A stretch of 64,000 nt of DNA from Cercophora sp. LCS_1 (Eukaryota > Ascomycota > Sordariomycetes > Sordariales > Lasiosphaeriaceae), in the NCBI GenBank assembly GCA_036250225.1, contig JAPZLL010000020.1, forward strand, positions 372,001 to 436,000, read 5' to 3'. The translations under genes and the position numbers were made by a program. The notes under the pieces were generated by a model that made no database searches, was not told the origin of the DNA, and saw only the letters and a program-made list of their open reading frames with translations. This document shows positions 63,914 to 64,000 of this stretch, in pieces (position 1 is the first letter of the stretch; every line of letters begins with the position of its first letter).

Positions 63914-64000
63914 TCAAACCAACTCAACAACCTGTACACTCCCCTTCAACTCCCTCCTCATCTTCCCCATCCATGTCGCCCTATCCACGCCCTTCCACTC
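63914..64000 (-). CDS. 3' end of an unidentified gene
   Basis: Reading inward from the window edge, 28 codons (EWKGVDRATWMGKMRRELKG, then SVQVVELV) end at TGA 63916-63914. The codon pattern is protein-like and in phase with the edge, so this is probably the last exon of a gene lying beyond the window. No family can be assigned from this length. Confidence 0.45.
   Translation of the reverse strand, partial: EWKGVDRATWMGKMRRELKGSVQVVELV

Overview
The window comes from a filamentous ascomycete nuclear genome, most likely Pezizomycotina and plausibly Sordariomycetes. The evidence is: many short (45-80 nt) GT-AG introns with CTAAC/CTGAC branch sites; HET-domain genes; a GH61/AA9 cellulose monooxygenase; an ascomycete-type Baeyer-Villiger monooxygenase; GPI-type cell-wall proteins; and no bacterial signals. 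Exon joins were worked out by eye from donor, branch and acceptor sites and checked for phase; most sum to a multiple of three.

Layout. 0.9-8.8 kb: a cysteine-containing orphan, then a metabolic group: cyclase-family hydrolase (-), Baeyer-Villiger monooxygenase (+), lipocalin-like protein (-) and an LCM-like methyltransferase (-). 9-19.4 kb: an accessory stretch of decayed or lineage-specific genes of the kind seen around fungal incompatibility loci: a Goodbye-like STAND remnant, a broken ubiquitin-like-domain gene carrying a (CA)n tract, a CorA-like gene with a lost splice acceptor, a 71-aa gene and a divergent protein kinase. 19.4-21.9 kb shows no convincing gene. 21.9-33.2 kb: a 480-aa orphan, a HET gene, an Hsp70-like ATPase joined in frame to a C2H2 zinc-finger protein (10 exons, 916 aa), an 83-aa gene and a second, frameshifted HET gene with membrane segments.

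33.6-41 kb: a Thr-rich GPI-anchored protein, a membrane-bound aspartic-protease-like protein lacking the canonical first catalytic motif, a Cys/His-repeat protein, and a truncated reverse-transcriptase gene with a spliceable intron. 41-43.9 kb: microsatellites and the AA9 promoter region. 43.9-53.7 kb is mostly conserved: AA9 LPMO, Swi5-like recombination protein, Dcp1 decapping factor, OCRL-like inositol 5-phosphatase, and a fasciclin (FAS1) protein. 55-60 kb: a P450 fragment, a Dal5-type MFS transporter and an FAD monooxygenase arranged tail to tail. 61-64 kb: a decayed membrane-protein gene, a GFA-family enzyme and the 3' end of another gene.

The most unusual signals are the Hsp70/C2H2 chimera lying between two HET genes, the intron-bearing RT gene, the CorA-like gene with a mutated acceptor, and two short multi-exon genes easily missed by ORF calling. 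All functional statements are family-based inference from reading the sequence; no database search was run.
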